Notes: generated by a model from the sequence alone, not told the origin. A stretch of 64,000 nt of DNA from Actinomadura livida (GCF_014648675.1 NZ_BMRO01000004.1:432860-496859); one strand, 5' to 3'. Numbered from the stretch's first letter, positions 16,581-24,695 are shown. Numbers and translations are program-made.

Positions 16581-17830
16581 TGTGCCTCCGAGTCGTCATA
16601 GCCCTTGAGGGCTTCTGAGTTGAACGCTTGGATATCCTCGCGCAGTTGGGCTGCCGCGGGACTACCTTGGAAGCGTTGATGCCCTAGCCGGCGGTAGAGC
16701 TTTTCTAGGTAGCGGGTCACGGTTGACAAGCGGAACTGTGGGTCAAGGTCAAGCATCGGCGTAACTTCACCGATTGCTGCCTCTAGTGATCCCTTCATAA
16801 GGTGCGCGATGCCGGCGCCTACCCGAATCTGTGCCCACGTAGCTGGCAGCTGCGGGTCTCCTGATTCCCAACCTGCGTCCGCCATTGCTGCAGCTCGTAG
16901 GGCTCCGTCCGCGTCGCCGGTTATGGTCGCTACTGAGAGCGCGAAGAGTGCTTGTCGTTCGGTTGGAAAGGACCAGACAGACAACCCTGAGGATGTGTCT
17001 AGGCAGAATTCCGCCGCTTCATGTGCCCGCTGCGCCGCTTCGTTGGCGCGGTTATGGTCGCCAAGCAGGGCTGCCGCATTTGCTTCGTACCAAGCTAGTT
17101 GAACCCGTATTGGCTCTTGAGGGCTACGGTCGTAGCCTTGCCTGGCTAGATCGGCTGATTCCACATACTTGTCTTGCCAACGTGCCGTTTTTGCTCTGGC
17201 GCCCCATGCGATTGCGCCGGTCGCCTCAGCTTCGTTGGCCATGAGGGTGGCTGCGTAACCGTGTTGTTCGGCTATTTGGTCTTGTTTTAGGTCGCCTAGC
17301 AGCATGCATGTGTGGGCAAGTAGGTCAGAGTGCAATTTGTAGAGGTCCCGCGTTTCGCTCAGTCGCTGTTTTCCGCTTTGCAGGATCGATTGTGTCTGGC
17401 GCTGTAGCCGCATTACCTCCGGCAAGAGCTTCTTTGCCGGTGTATTTCTGTGGGCTTTCGCGAGAGACTCGGTTCCCCTTGCTATCTGGTCTATGGCGTC
17501 CCTAGTCGTATTGCTCTCAGCTACCCATGCCGTCAGCGATGAAAGGTCACTCGTCACCGTCACCAACTGCGAGTCAGAGCGCTGGCTCACGTCTCCTGGT
17601 CGGCCAACGATTAGAAAGAAGCGGGCTTTGGCATCCTCGGGCGCTTTGTTTAGGAACGTGTCGAGTACCTGTTACAATTCCACTGACACCGGCATGCCAG
17701 GGTTCGCGTTCCACTTGGCCACCGTCCGAACGGACACGCCTAGGCGGCCGGCGAACCCTTCGTTGGTGGTTCGCGTCGCCCGTTGAAGGGCGCTCGCGTG
17801 GCTCCCCGTCCAGTTCTCGACTACGTCCAC
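16577..17830 (-). pseudogene. TPR-type regulator with N-terminal HTH, interrupted by an in-frame stop
   Basis: A single minus-strand frame encodes an N-terminal HTH ('TNEGFAGRLGVSVRTVAKWN') and, further on, a long TPR-like helical region (e.g. 'ANAAALLGDHNRANEAAQRA'). A TAA (plus-strand 17672-17674) separates them after 'NPGMPVSVEL'. The frame continues without shift as 'QVLDTFLNKAPEDAKARFF', which is what such Streptomyces regulators have next. One base change (probably CAA to TAA) would explain it. Possible start GTG 17830; a restart at GTG 17590 could make the C-terminal 337 residues alone. The gene heads a unit with the 2H phosphoesterase. Confidence 0.75.
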
Positions 17831-17851
17831 TTTCGATGCTCCGTAGGTGGC

Positions 17852-17894
17852 GTGCAAATGTAGTGCATCGCCGGTGCACTGGCAGTGCACCGGC
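17852..17894. promoter_or_regulatory. Four GTGCA repeats at 11-bp spacing plus 25-bp palindrome
   Basis: GTGCA occurs at 17852, 17863, 17874 and 17885, exactly 11 bp apart. A perfect odd palindrome (17870-17894, GCCGGTGCACTG / CAGTGCACCGGC around G) covers the last two. The array lies 22 bases upstream of the TPR regulator start (minus strand). One-turn phasing fits cooperative binding of a regulator along one DNA face, probably autoregulation. Confidence 0.6.
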
Positions 17895-18010
17895 AGTTCA
17901 TGGTGACAAGGGGCGTCCTGCCTCTTCAATGGGTCGTAGCGAGGAAAGCGGCTCTGAGGAGGTGAACATGAAGCACTCGGCCGGCCTGGACGGTTCCCAG
18001 CGTGGGAGCG

Positions 18011-18355
18011 TCATTCGGATGCTGCCTCAGGTAGGCGGGATTCGATGTGCTCGACTCTTTGACGCAGGTTGGCCAACTCCTCGCGTAGATCGTCAAGCGC
18101 CGGCCTGTCGACGTCCGGACGGTCTGGCGTGGCCCGCCCGCGCAATGAGATCTGTCGTAGGTGATCCTCCGGGAAGCCTAGAGCGCGGGAGATCGCTGCG
18201 AGCGTCGCCCGGGAGCGCTGCCGAGGTACGCCCTGCTGGATCTGGCGCAGCGTGGCGGGAGAGACCCCGGACACCTCTGCGAGCTCTCGTTGAGTGATCC
18301 CACGGTCCTGCATCCGGTCGTTGACGACCTTTGCGACCGCTTCCCAGTTGCTCAC
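18011..18355 (-). CDS. XRE-family HTH repressor of the element
   Basis: 114 residues. The N-terminal Cro/CI-type HTH ('GITQRELAEVSGVSPATLRQ') covers about residues 18-65. The C-terminal part ('LDDLREELANLRQRVEHIE') is a predicted coiled coil for dimerisation. GTG start at 18355 with AGGAGG close upstream on the minus strand. It is divergent from the small-peptide/whiB/NUDIX operon, whose promoter is overlaid by a 12-bp repeat array. By position it is the likely repressor keeping the element integrated, as KorSA does in pSAM2; that role is inference. Confidence 0.82.
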   Translation of the reverse strand: MSNWEAVAKVVNDRMQDRGITQRELAEVSGVSPATLRQIQQGVPRQRSRATLAAISRALGFPEDHLRQISLRGRATPDRPDVDRPALDDLREELANLRQRVEHIESRLPEAASE

Positions 18356-18449
18356 AAACCCTCCTGACCAGCACGAACCACTACGCCCGCCACTCCGTAA
18401 CCGTTCAGAACAGCGGTGAGACAGCAGTTAGACCGTACCTCGGCCAGAC

Positions 18450-18490
18450 GCGCTATTGACAGCGCTAATTTGAGCGCTCATAGTAGCGCT
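18450..18490 (+). promoter_or_regulatory. Promoter overlaid by four 12-bp GCGCT repeats
   Basis: GCGCT occurs at 18450, 18462, 18474 and 18486, exactly 12 bp apart. TTGACA (18456-18461) and CATAGT (18479-18484) with a 17-base spacer form a sigma-70-type promoter interleaved with the repeats. A protein bound to the repeats would block RNA polymerase. It would drive the plus-strand genes from 18510. Confidence 0.65.
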
Positions 18491-18509
18491 TACGAAGCAA
18501 GGAGAGCAG

Positions 18510-18659
18510 ATGTTCCCTCAGGGCAAGAAGTCGCTCGGCCCCACCATCGCGGGGTTTGTCCTCCTGGTCTTCGCCGTGAAGAACCCGGAGAAGGCTGCCG
18601 GTCTCGTCAACGCGATCTTCGACGCGATCGACCGTTTCTCCAGCGCACTGGGCACGTGA
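18510..18659 (+). CDS. Small hydrophobic peptide gene
   Basis: 49 residues from ATG 18510; AAGGAG (18499-18504) is 5 bases upstream. The N-terminus is basic (FPQGKKS) and is followed by a hydrophobic stretch 'GFVLLVFAVKNPEKAAG' and an amphipathic C-terminal helix, so membrane association is likely. It is the first gene after the repeat-controlled promoter. No family recognised. The good ribosome site and operon position support it. Confidence 0.65.
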   Translation: MFPQGKKSLGPTIAGFVLLVFAVKNPEKAAGLVNAIFDAIDRFSSALGT

Positions 18660-18703
18660 TGCCCGTCCACCGTCCCGTCACGTCCACCAATCGGAGGTTC
18701 CAC

Positions 18704-19018
18704 ATGAGAGACCACGACCGCCGGCGCATGCCGCTCGCCGACCTGATTGATGAGTGCCTGTCGGGCGCCGAGTGCTTGTTTGACCCGGACCTGCACGAGG
18801 GGCCGGCGGACACCATCGAGTTGCCCGCCGAACGGGACGCCCGCGAGACGGTTGCCAAGGAGGTGTGCGCGTCCTGCCCGGTACTGGACGAGTGCCAGAC
18901 CTACACGGCGTGCACCGCGCCCAAGACCGGCGTGTGGGCCGCCACAACGCCGACGGAGCGGACGTCCCTGCACACCATGTCGGACGGTTCGCCGCTCGGC
19001 GGACGGGCGGTGGCCTGA
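18704..19018 (+). CDS. WhiB-like iron-sulfur regulator
   Basis: 104 residues. Cys24, Cys54, Cys57 and Cys63 give C-x29-C-x2-C-x5-C, the canonical [4Fe-4S] ligand spacing of Wbl proteins, and are followed by the beta-turn 'TGVWAATTP' (family G[VI]W[GA]G). GGAGG (18693-18697) sets the start at ATG 18704. The stop overlaps the NUDIX start (TGATG). Wbl proteins act as redox- or NO-sensitive transcription factors with the principal sigma factor. Here it may control the transfer genes; that is inference. Confidence 0.9.
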   Translation: MRDHDRRRMPLADLIDECLSGAECLFDPDLHEGPADTIELPAERDARETVAKEVCASCPVLDECQTYTACTAPKTGVWAATTPTERTSLHTMSDGSPLGGRAVA

Positions 19019-20049
19019 TGTTCGGTCCCGACTCGACGACGGCCCGGACCTACACCCATCCCGACGTGCTGAGCATCGGTGTTCGTGACGGTTGGGCCGA
19101 CCCCGAGACCGACCCGACCCGCATCGACTGGACGACGCGCCAAGGCCGCGCCGCCATCCCGTTCCAGGTGATCGACGGTCGCCCGGTCAACCCCTGCGAG
19201 ACGACCTCGGTCCGCTATGGCCGCAACGAGTTGGGGCACTGGGGTGAGGCGTTGGCCGCCGATGCACTGGTGTCGGCTTCAGACCGCACCGGCCGCCGCT
19301 GGATCGTCATGGTCGAACGTACGGACGGTCACGGCTGGGCGCTGCCCGGTGGCCACGTCGACCCTGGCGAAACTCCCCTCCGGGCTGCAGCGCGTGAGCT
19401 GGCGGAAGAGACCGGTCTGACCGTCACGGGAGCGTCGTGGCGGACAACGGCGCCGCGCTACGTTCCTGATCCTCGGGCGAGCGATGAGGCATGGATGGTC
19501 ACCGTACTGAGCGCGGTGGACCTCGGCACCATCGACCGTGATCAGTTCCCCGCGGTAGTAGGCGACGACGATGCTCGGCAAGCGGCTTGGGTCCGCGCCG
19601 ACACCTACCGGACGCTCGTCACCTACCTCGCCGAGACCCATGACGGTCAGGTCTTCCCTGCTCACGTCGAGATGCTCAAGCAGAACCTACGGGATCGGGA
19701 GGTCGGGCCGACGGACCTCGGTTCGCGTGTCGCGATCGAGCGCGCTCGGCTGCAGGTAGCCCTGGCCAGTCACGCACTCGGCCACTGGCACGAGGGCAGC
19801 AACGGGACCGGTGACAAGCCGTACACCGCGTACGCCGGCGAGACCGTAACCGCGATCGATGCCGCGTTGCGTGCTCTGCACGACGCCCGTTCCGCGCTGG
19901 TCACCGAGTCTCGGCGTGACGAGGACGCGGCCATCAAACGGATTGACGAGCTGCTCGCCCGGTCGCGCGCCGCGCGCCTGGACGCTGCCGAATCGCCCCC
20001 GTCCGCTCAGGTGCCCGACCCGGCGCCGGAATCCGACCGCAAGACGTAG
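19018..20049 (+). CDS. NUDIX hydrolase of the element
   Basis: 343 residues. The NUDIX box G-x5-E-x7-REL-x-EE-x-GL is complete at about residues 111-133 ('GHVDPGETPLRAAARELAEE'), so it should bind metal and hydrolyse a nucleoside diphosphate derivative. N-terminal about 90 residues and the C-terminal helical, Arg/Ala-rich 110 residues are extra to the domain. NUDIX proteins are common AICE genes, including in pSAM2. Translation is coupled to the whiB-like gene. Substrate unknown. Confidence 0.88.
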   Translation: MFGPDSTTARTYTHPDVLSIGVRDGWADPETDPTRIDWTTRQGRAAIPFQVIDGRPVNPCETTSVRYGRNELGHWGEALAADALVSASDRTGRRWIVMVERTDGHGWALPGGHVDPGETPLRAAARELAEETGLTVTGASWRTTAPRYVPDPRASDEAWMVTVLSAVDLGTIDRDQFPAVVGDDDARQAAWVRADTYRTLVTYLAETHDGQVFPAHVEMLKQNLRDREVGPTDLGSRVAIERARLQVALASHALGHWHEGSNGTGDKPYTAYAGETVTAIDAALRALHDARSALVTESRRDEDAAIKRIDELLARSRAARLDAAESPPSAQVPDPAPESDRKT

Positions 20050-20051
20050 CA

Positions 20052-20093
20052 CGCCCCCCGGTGCACAGCCGCCAAGCAATCCACCGGAGGGCG
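20052..20093 (+). ncRNA. Conserved-loop hairpin, copy A
   Basis: Arms 20052-20063 and 20082-20093 pair over 12 bp with one mismatch. The 18-nt loop is CACAGCCGCCAAGCAATC. The same loop recurs at 28468-28485 (identical) and 24663-24679 (one A fewer), on stems of unrelated sequence. It ends 8 bases before AAGGAG of the following gene. May be a cis-acting RNA or a protein-binding DNA hairpin. Confidence 0.6.
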
Positions 20094-20119
20094 CTACCTC
20101 AAGGAGAGGTACCACCATC

Positions 20120-20371
20120 ATGAAGCACCAGCTCATCACCGTCACGGGAACGCCGGCGCCCGCCGCGTCCGTGACGCCATTGGCCCGGCGGCCCGCTCCA
20201 CGAGTCCGCCCGGTCAAGCTCTGCCCGACCTGCCGCACCGTCCTGGACGGTGGCCCGGTGCAGTACCGCTGCGAGCCGTGCGGCAAGTCCGTCATGGCGG
20301 CTGACCTGGACAACGAGTTTCACGCCCCCAACACGAACGCCACCGCGATCACCGGGAGGGCTGCCGCATGA
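20120..20371 (+). CDS. Small zinc-ribbon protein
   Basis: 83 residues. Two Cys pairs, 'LCPTCRTV' and 'YRCEPCGK', about 20 residues apart, form a predicted zinc ribbon; the flanks are Pro/Ala-rich. AAGGAGAGG (20101-20109) lies upstream of ATG 20120. The stop overlaps the next gene (ATGA 20368-20371). One of several small Cys-rich proteins in the element; a role in replication or transfer is only inferred from location. Confidence 0.7.
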   Translation: MKHQLITVTGTPAPAASVTPLARRPAPRVRPVKLCPTCRTVLDGGPVQYRCEPCGKSVMAADLDNEFHAPNTNATAITGRAAA

Positions 20372-21537
20372 ACGCGCCCACTCCGAACCTCGGCCCGGAC
20401 GTGGTCGACACGGGCCACAGCGACGCGCGGCAGGCCCGAAAGCTCACCAGTAACGAGTTCACCGCGGTTGCCGTGGTGGCCGCGATGGTGGCCGTTCTCG
20501 GCTTGCTCGGATTCGTCAACAGCTTCGCTGCCGTGGCCGACGCCGCGCGCCCCTCGTTCGGCTCGTTCGCCTGGACGGTCCCGCTCGGCATCGACCTCGG
20601 CATTGCCATCTTCGCCGCGCTCGACATCGTGCTCGGCCGCCTGGACATGCGCGTTCGGTGGCTACGGCTCATCCCCTGGACGTTGACCGGCGCGACGGTC
20701 TACCTGAACGTGGCCGGTGAGAGCACAGCGTTCGGGAAGGTCGCCCACGCTGTGCTCCCGTGCCTGTGGGTCGCCGCTGTGGAGATTGGCGCCCATGTCG
20801 TGCGAGTCCGCGCCGGCATCGAAGCGGGTACCCGCATGGACGGGATCCGCGCGTCCCGATGGTTCCTCGCTCCCGTCCGGACGGGAGCGCTGTGGCGCCG
20901 CATGGTGCTGTGGGAGATCCGTTCGTACCCGGACGCGCTGAACCGCGAGCGGTCCCGGCTGCTGGTTCGGACCGACCTACAGGACACCTACGGCGCGGTG
21001 GCATGGCGGTGGAAGGCGCCCCGGAAAGTCCGCGCGCTGTACCGGCTCGGCGAACTCGCCCCCGCTCCGACCGCGCCGAATGCGGACGCGCCGAGTCTGA
21101 CGATCGCGGACCGTCCCGCGCTGAACGCCGGACCGTCCGCACCGACAGAGCCGGACCCGTCCGCCCCGGCAGAGAAGACCGTCCGGCGGACCGATGGCCG
21201 GACGACGCGCGGACGGTCCGGCACCAAGTCCGGCGGACGGTCCCGGACCGGCGCGCGGACGGGCAAGCGGACGCCGAAGCGGACCGTCCCGGACGTGGAC
21301 GACCTCATGCCGCTCGGTTGGCGGATCGCTGCCGACCTTGAGACGCGCGACGTGCCGCTCAAGCGCGACTCGCTTGCCGCCGAGATCCGCAAGACCGGCC
21401 AGAAGGTCAGCAGTGAGCGCGTGGGCGCACTGCTGGACCGGCTCAAGTCCGAAGCGCCCACCGACCCGACCCCCGTCAACGCCACCGACACGGACGCCGC
21501 GGTCTCCGCCGCTGCTGAGGGGAGCGATGCGCGATGA
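20368..21537 (+). CDS. DUF2637 membrane protein, SpdB2-like spread protein
   Basis: 389 residues. The N-terminal 150 residues hold about four membrane segments ('VVAAMVAVLGLLGFVNSF', 'IDLGIAIFAALDIVLG' and two more), matching DUF2637. After residue 220 comes a long Pro/Ala then Arg/Thr/Gly-rich basic linker and a short helical, possibly winged-helix, C-terminus ('RDSLAAEIRKTGQKVSSERV'). DUF2637 proteins sit next to traB-type genes in AICEs and Streptomyces plasmids and are thought to aid intramycelial spread. Overlaps the translocase gene by ATGA. Confidence 0.85.
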   Translation: MNAPTPNLGPDVVDTGHSDARQARKLTSNEFTAVAVVAAMVAVLGLLGFVNSFAAVADAARPSFGSFAWTVPLGIDLGIAIFAALDIVLGRLDMRVRWLRLIPWTLTGATVYLNVAGESTAFGKVAHAVLPCLWVAAVEIGAHVVRVRAGIEAGTRMDGIRASRWFLAPVRTGALWRRMVLWEIRSYPDALNRERSRLLVRTDLQDTYGAVAWRWKAPRKVRALYRLGELAPAPTAPNADAPSLTIADRPALNAGPSAPTEPDPSAPAEKTVRRTDGRTTRGRSGTKSGGRSRTGARTGKRTPKRTVPDVDDLMPLGWRIAADLETRDVPLKRDSLAAEIRKTGQKVSSERVGALLDRLKSEAPTDPTPVNATDTDAAVSAAAEGSDAR

Positions 21538-23696
21538 GTGCGAACCTGAACAAGCCCATGGGTGAGGTCATCGACTTCCCCGGACGCCCCACCGATCCGA
21601 CCTCGGCCGGCGGCCCGGAGGACGTCCAGACCGACGCGCGACCGGCCGCCCCGGCGGACACCTCCTATGAGATCGAGCTGGACGAGACGCCGGCCGCCGA
21701 GGTGGCGAGCACGGTGCCGGCGCCGGTGGACGTCCCCGAGAGGGACGCCGCGCAGCGTCCGGTCATCCCCGCCACGCTGCAGAGCTGGGTGAGCATCAAG
21801 GCCGCCGTCCGCCAGACGGTGAACCGGTGGGCGCACGTCGCCGCGTTCCACCTGGTTCGCGTCCCCGCCTACGCCGGACTGGCCACCGTCTACGGCGCGG
21901 CTGGCGCGTTCCGGCTCGTGGGGCGGCAACTGCGTTGGTGGTGGGTCACCGAACAGTTCTCCCTGCGCAACAACGCCGCGGCGGCCGGCGACGCTGATCT
22001 GTGGCTCAAGCTGCACCGTGAGGCCAAGGCCACGCGCACGTGGCGCGGCATCGTGGTCGCCGGTGAGGCGCTCGGCGTCGCCATGGGCGCAACGATGCTG
22101 GTCAGTGCGCCGCTGTGGACCCAAGCGCTGACCGCAGGAATCGTCGTCCCGCTGCTGGCGAGGTTCGGCCGTCCCGCTGACAAGCGCATCGTGAGCGCCG
22201 CCGTGGTGGCGCCCCGGTTCCGCAAGTTGAACGCGGACATCGTGCTTCGCGCCTACTACGCCACAAAGCTCGGCGACCCGGCCAAGCCCGGTCAGCAAAT
22301 CGAGTTCGGCTCAAGCATGTCCCGCGACGGGGAGGGCAGCCGAGTCACGGTCGATCTGCCCTACGGCAAGGGCCTGGACGACGCCATCAAGGCCAAGCCC
22401 GCCATTGCGTCCGGCCTGGACGTGTCGCTGTCGCAGGTGTTCATCACGCGCGACCCGACGTCCCACCGGCGTCACGTGCTGTGGGTGGCAGACCGTGACC
22501 CGCTCGCCGTTCCCGCCGGCCGGACGCCGCTGCTCAAGCTGCAGCCCACCGACATATGGGAACCGTCCCCGTTCGGCGTCGATGAGCGCGGACGCCCGGT
22601 GACCGTGGACATGATGTGGAACTCCATCCTGGTGGGCGCACAGCCGCGCCAGGGCAAGACGTTCTCGGCCCGCGCGCTCGCCCTGTACGCCGCGCTTGAC
22701 CCCTACGTGCGCCTGAGCGTCTTCGACGGCAAGGGGTCGCCGGACTGGCGCAAGTTCAAGCTCGTTGCCGACCGGTGCGCGTTCGGCCTGGCCATGGGGC
22801 GCGACGGCGACCCGGTAGAGCTGTTCATCAACGCTCTGCGCGACATCAAGACCGATGTTCAGGACCGGTATCAGCGGCTCTCTGAGCTGCCCGCCGACGT
22901 CTGCCCAGAGGGCAAGCTCACGCGCGACATCGCCCGTGACCCGGCGTACCGCATGCCCGTCCGTCTCGTAGTGATCGATGAGTTTCAGGAGTACTTCGAC
23001 ACCCCGGACCCGGACGCCAACAAGGAGATTGCCGCGCTGCTGGTCTTCCTGGTCAAGGTCGCCCCGGCCGCCGGCGTCATCGTGCTCGGCGCCACTCAGA
23101 AGCCGTCCGGCATCGGCACCGGGCAGGTTGCCCAGCAGTTCAACGCGTTCCGCGACAATCACCAGATCCGATTCAGCCTCCGCACCGGGTCATGGCAGGT
23201 TTCTGACCTGGTTCTGGGATCGGGCGCCTACTCGGAGGGCTTCGACTCCTCGACCCTGCTGCCCGACTACAAGGGCGTGGGCATCCTGCGTGGCGCCAGC
23301 GACGCAACGCCCACGACCCGCACCTACCTCGCCGACGCTGAGGACGCCGAGAAGATCCTGACCGCGGCCCGCGCGTTCCGCGACCGCGCCGGAACCCTGT
23401 CCGGCATGGCCGCCGGCGAGGACATCGCCCGGCAGGTCCGTGACGTGCTCGCCGACGTCCGCTCCGCAGTCGAGCCCGGCGAGAAGTGGGTGAGCTGGCA
23501 GCACCTGGCGACCCGTCTCGCCGAGCGGCTGCCTGACAGCTACGGCGACCTGACCGCCGACGCGATCTCGGCTCAAGTCCGCGCGTTCGACGTCCCGAGC
23601 GTCAACGGCAAGCGAGACGGACAAGTCCTCAAGGGCGCCAAGCTCGCCGCCATCGACAAGGCCATCGAGCGCCGCGCCGAGAGCCTCGCCCGGTAG
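21534..23696 (+). CDS. FtsK/SpoIIIE-type DNA translocase, TraB/TraSA-like
   Basis: 720 residues. The N-terminus is soluble and Pro-rich, followed by two hydrophobic regions (about 105-130 and 185-215). The motor domain has Walker A 'GAQPRQGKTFS' near residue 367 and Walker B 'LVVIDEFQEYFD' near 478. The C-terminal 80 residues resemble the winged-helix (gamma-like) DNA-recognition domain of TraB proteins. In AICEs this one protein is sufficient to move double-stranded DNA between mycelia. A cluster of GGTAG/CTACC repeats starts at its stop codon and could be the recognition locus. Confidence 0.92.
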   Translation: MSANLNKPMGEVIDFPGRPTDPTSAGGPEDVQTDARPAAPADTSYEIELDETPAAEVASTVPAPVDVPERDAAQRPVIPATLQSWVSIKAAVRQTVNRWAHVAAFHLVRVPAYAGLATVYGAAGAFRLVGRQLRWWWVTEQFSLRNNAAAAGDADLWLKLHREAKATRTWRGIVVAGEALGVAMGATMLVSAPLWTQALTAGIVVPLLARFGRPADKRIVSAAVVAPRFRKLNADIVLRAYYATKLGDPAKPGQQIEFGSSMSRDGEGSRVTVDLPYGKGLDDAIKAKPAIASGLDVSLSQVFITRDPTSHRRHVLWVADRDPLAVPAGRTPLLKLQPTDIWEPSPFGVDERGRPVTVDMMWNSILVGAQPRQGKTFSARALALYAALDPYVRLSVFDGKGSPDWRKFKLVADRCAFGLAMGRDGDPVELFINALRDIKTDVQDRYQRLSELPADVCPEGKLTRDIARDPAYRMPVRLVVIDEFQEYFDTPDPDANKEIAALLVFLVKVAPAAGVIVLGATQKPSGIGTGQVAQQFNAFRDNHQIRFSLRTGSWQVSDLVLGSGAYSEGFDSSTLLPDYKGVGILRGASDATPTTRTYLADAEDAEKILTAARAFRDRAGTLSGMAAGEDIARQVRDVLADVRSAVEPGEKWVSWQHLATRLAERLPDSYGDLTADAISAQVRAFDVPSVNGKRDGQVLKGAKLAAIDKAIERRAESLAR

Positions 23697-23780
23697 CGGA
23701 CGACCCGCCACCGGTAGCGACCGCGCTACCCACCCCCGCTACCTGATCTACCTGCGCAAATAAGCCCAGGTAGCAGGTAG
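23692..23780. repeat. GGTAG/CTACC repeat cluster after traB, candidate clt locus
   Basis: Seven copies of GGTAG or its complement occur in 89 bp (23692, 23713, 23726, 23739, 23748, 23769, 23776). They include GGTAGC/GCTACC at 23713-23730, and a stem of CTACCTG x2 (23739-23754) opposite CAGGTAG x2 (23767-23780). TraB-type translocases bind short repeats in a cis-acting transfer locus that is often near traB. Assignment as clt is inference; a terminator is the alternative. Confidence 0.5.
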
Positions 23781-23822
23781 CCCACGCCCCCGAACCGGCC
23801 CGAAAACCGCTCTGGGAGACCC

Positions 23823-24101
23823 ATGGAGACCCTCCACGCCGCTACCGCTACGGCTACCGACACCTCGGCCCCGATCCTCATCGTCCTCGCGTTCATCGCC
23901 ACCGCCGTCTACCTCGTGTCGTGCTTCATCTGGCCGTTCCGCCCGTGCTCCCGCTGCGACGGCGCCGGCCGGTTCCGCTCCCCGTCCGGCCGCGCCTGGC
24001 GCTACTGCCACCGCTGCAAGGGCAGGGGCGCCCAACTCCGCACCGGCCGCCGCATCCTCACCTACCTCGGCAACACCCGCGACCGCGGAACCCGTCACTG
24101 A
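23823..24101 (+). CDS. Small membrane protein with DnaJ-like Cys motifs
   Basis: 92 residues. One transmembrane segment (about 17-37, 'PILIVLAFIATAVYLVSCF') is followed by 'CSRCDGAGR' and 'CHRCKGRG', two CxxCxGxG-type zinc-binding repeats as in DnaJ zinc fingers. GGGAG precedes ATG 23823. It lies between the translocase and SSB genes. Similar short proteins recur in AICEs; role unknown. Confidence 0.7.
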   Translation: METLHAATATATDTSAPILIVLAFIATAVYLVSCFIWPFRPCSRCDGAGRFRSPSGRAWRYCHRCKGRGAQLRTGRRILTYLGNTRDRGTRH

Positions 24102-24119
24102 CAGGAAGGACCCACCGTC

Positions 24120-24629
24120 ATGGCCAACGAGCCCACCATCACCATCACGGGGAACCTGACCCACGACCCGGAACTGAGGTTCACCACGTCCGGCCTGCCA
24201 GTCGCGTCGTTCACCATCGCCAGCACTCCGCGATACCGCGACACCGCCACCGGCGAGTGGAAGGACGGAGACACGTGGTTCGTTCGCTGCTCGGCCTGGC
24301 GCGACCTCGGCCAGAACATCGCCGAGTCCCTCAACCGCGGCTCGGCCGTGGTCGCCACCGGTCGACTCCGCCCCCGCACGTACGAGGCAACGCCCGGTGA
24401 CCCGACCACCAAGCGCACCGTCGTTGAACTGACGGTGGACGACATCGGCCCGTCCCTGCGACGCGCTACGGCCAAGGTCGTCAAGACGACCCGCGAGCGC
24501 CCCCACGAGGGCACCTCGTTCGGCTCCCCCTCGCCGGCCAAGGACGACCCGTGGGCCACCGCCGGAAGCAACTCGGCGAACACCCCCGCGGGCAACGCCA
24601 GCGGGTTCTCGGACGACCCGCCGTTCTAG
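24120..24629 (+). CDS. ssb: Single-stranded DNA-binding protein of the element
   Basis: 169 residues. The OB-fold begins 'PTITITGNLTHDPELRFT' and includes 'DTWFVRCSAWRDLGQNIAES' and 'VVATGRLRPRTYE'. The C-terminus ends in the acidic tip 'DDPPF', used to contact replication partners. This is an element-borne copy; the host ssb should lie elsewhere. It would protect single strands during element replication. AGGAAGGA lies upstream of ATG 24120. Confidence 0.93.
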   Translation: MANEPTITITGNLTHDPELRFTTSGLPVASFTIASTPRYRDTATGEWKDGDTWFVRCSAWRDLGQNIAESLNRGSAVVATGRLRPRTYEATPGDPTTKRTVVELTVDDIGPSLRRATAKVVKTTRERPHEGTSFGSPSPAKDDPWATAGSNSANTPAGNASGFSDDPPF

Positions 24630-24646
24630 CCCCTACTCGGCCCCAT

Positions 24647-24695
24647 GGGGCGGTTCCTGGCGCACAGCCGCCAGCAATCCGCCAGGAACCGCCCC
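24647..24695 (+). ncRNA. Conserved-loop hairpin, copy B
   Basis: A perfect 16-bp stem (24647-24662 with 24680-24695) closes a 17-nt loop CACAGCCGCCAGCAATC, the same as copies A and C minus one A. Stem sequence differs completely from the others. It lies 17 bases after the ssb stop and 20 bases before AAGGAG of the next gene. It might also end the ssb transcript, although no T-tract follows. Confidence 0.65.
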
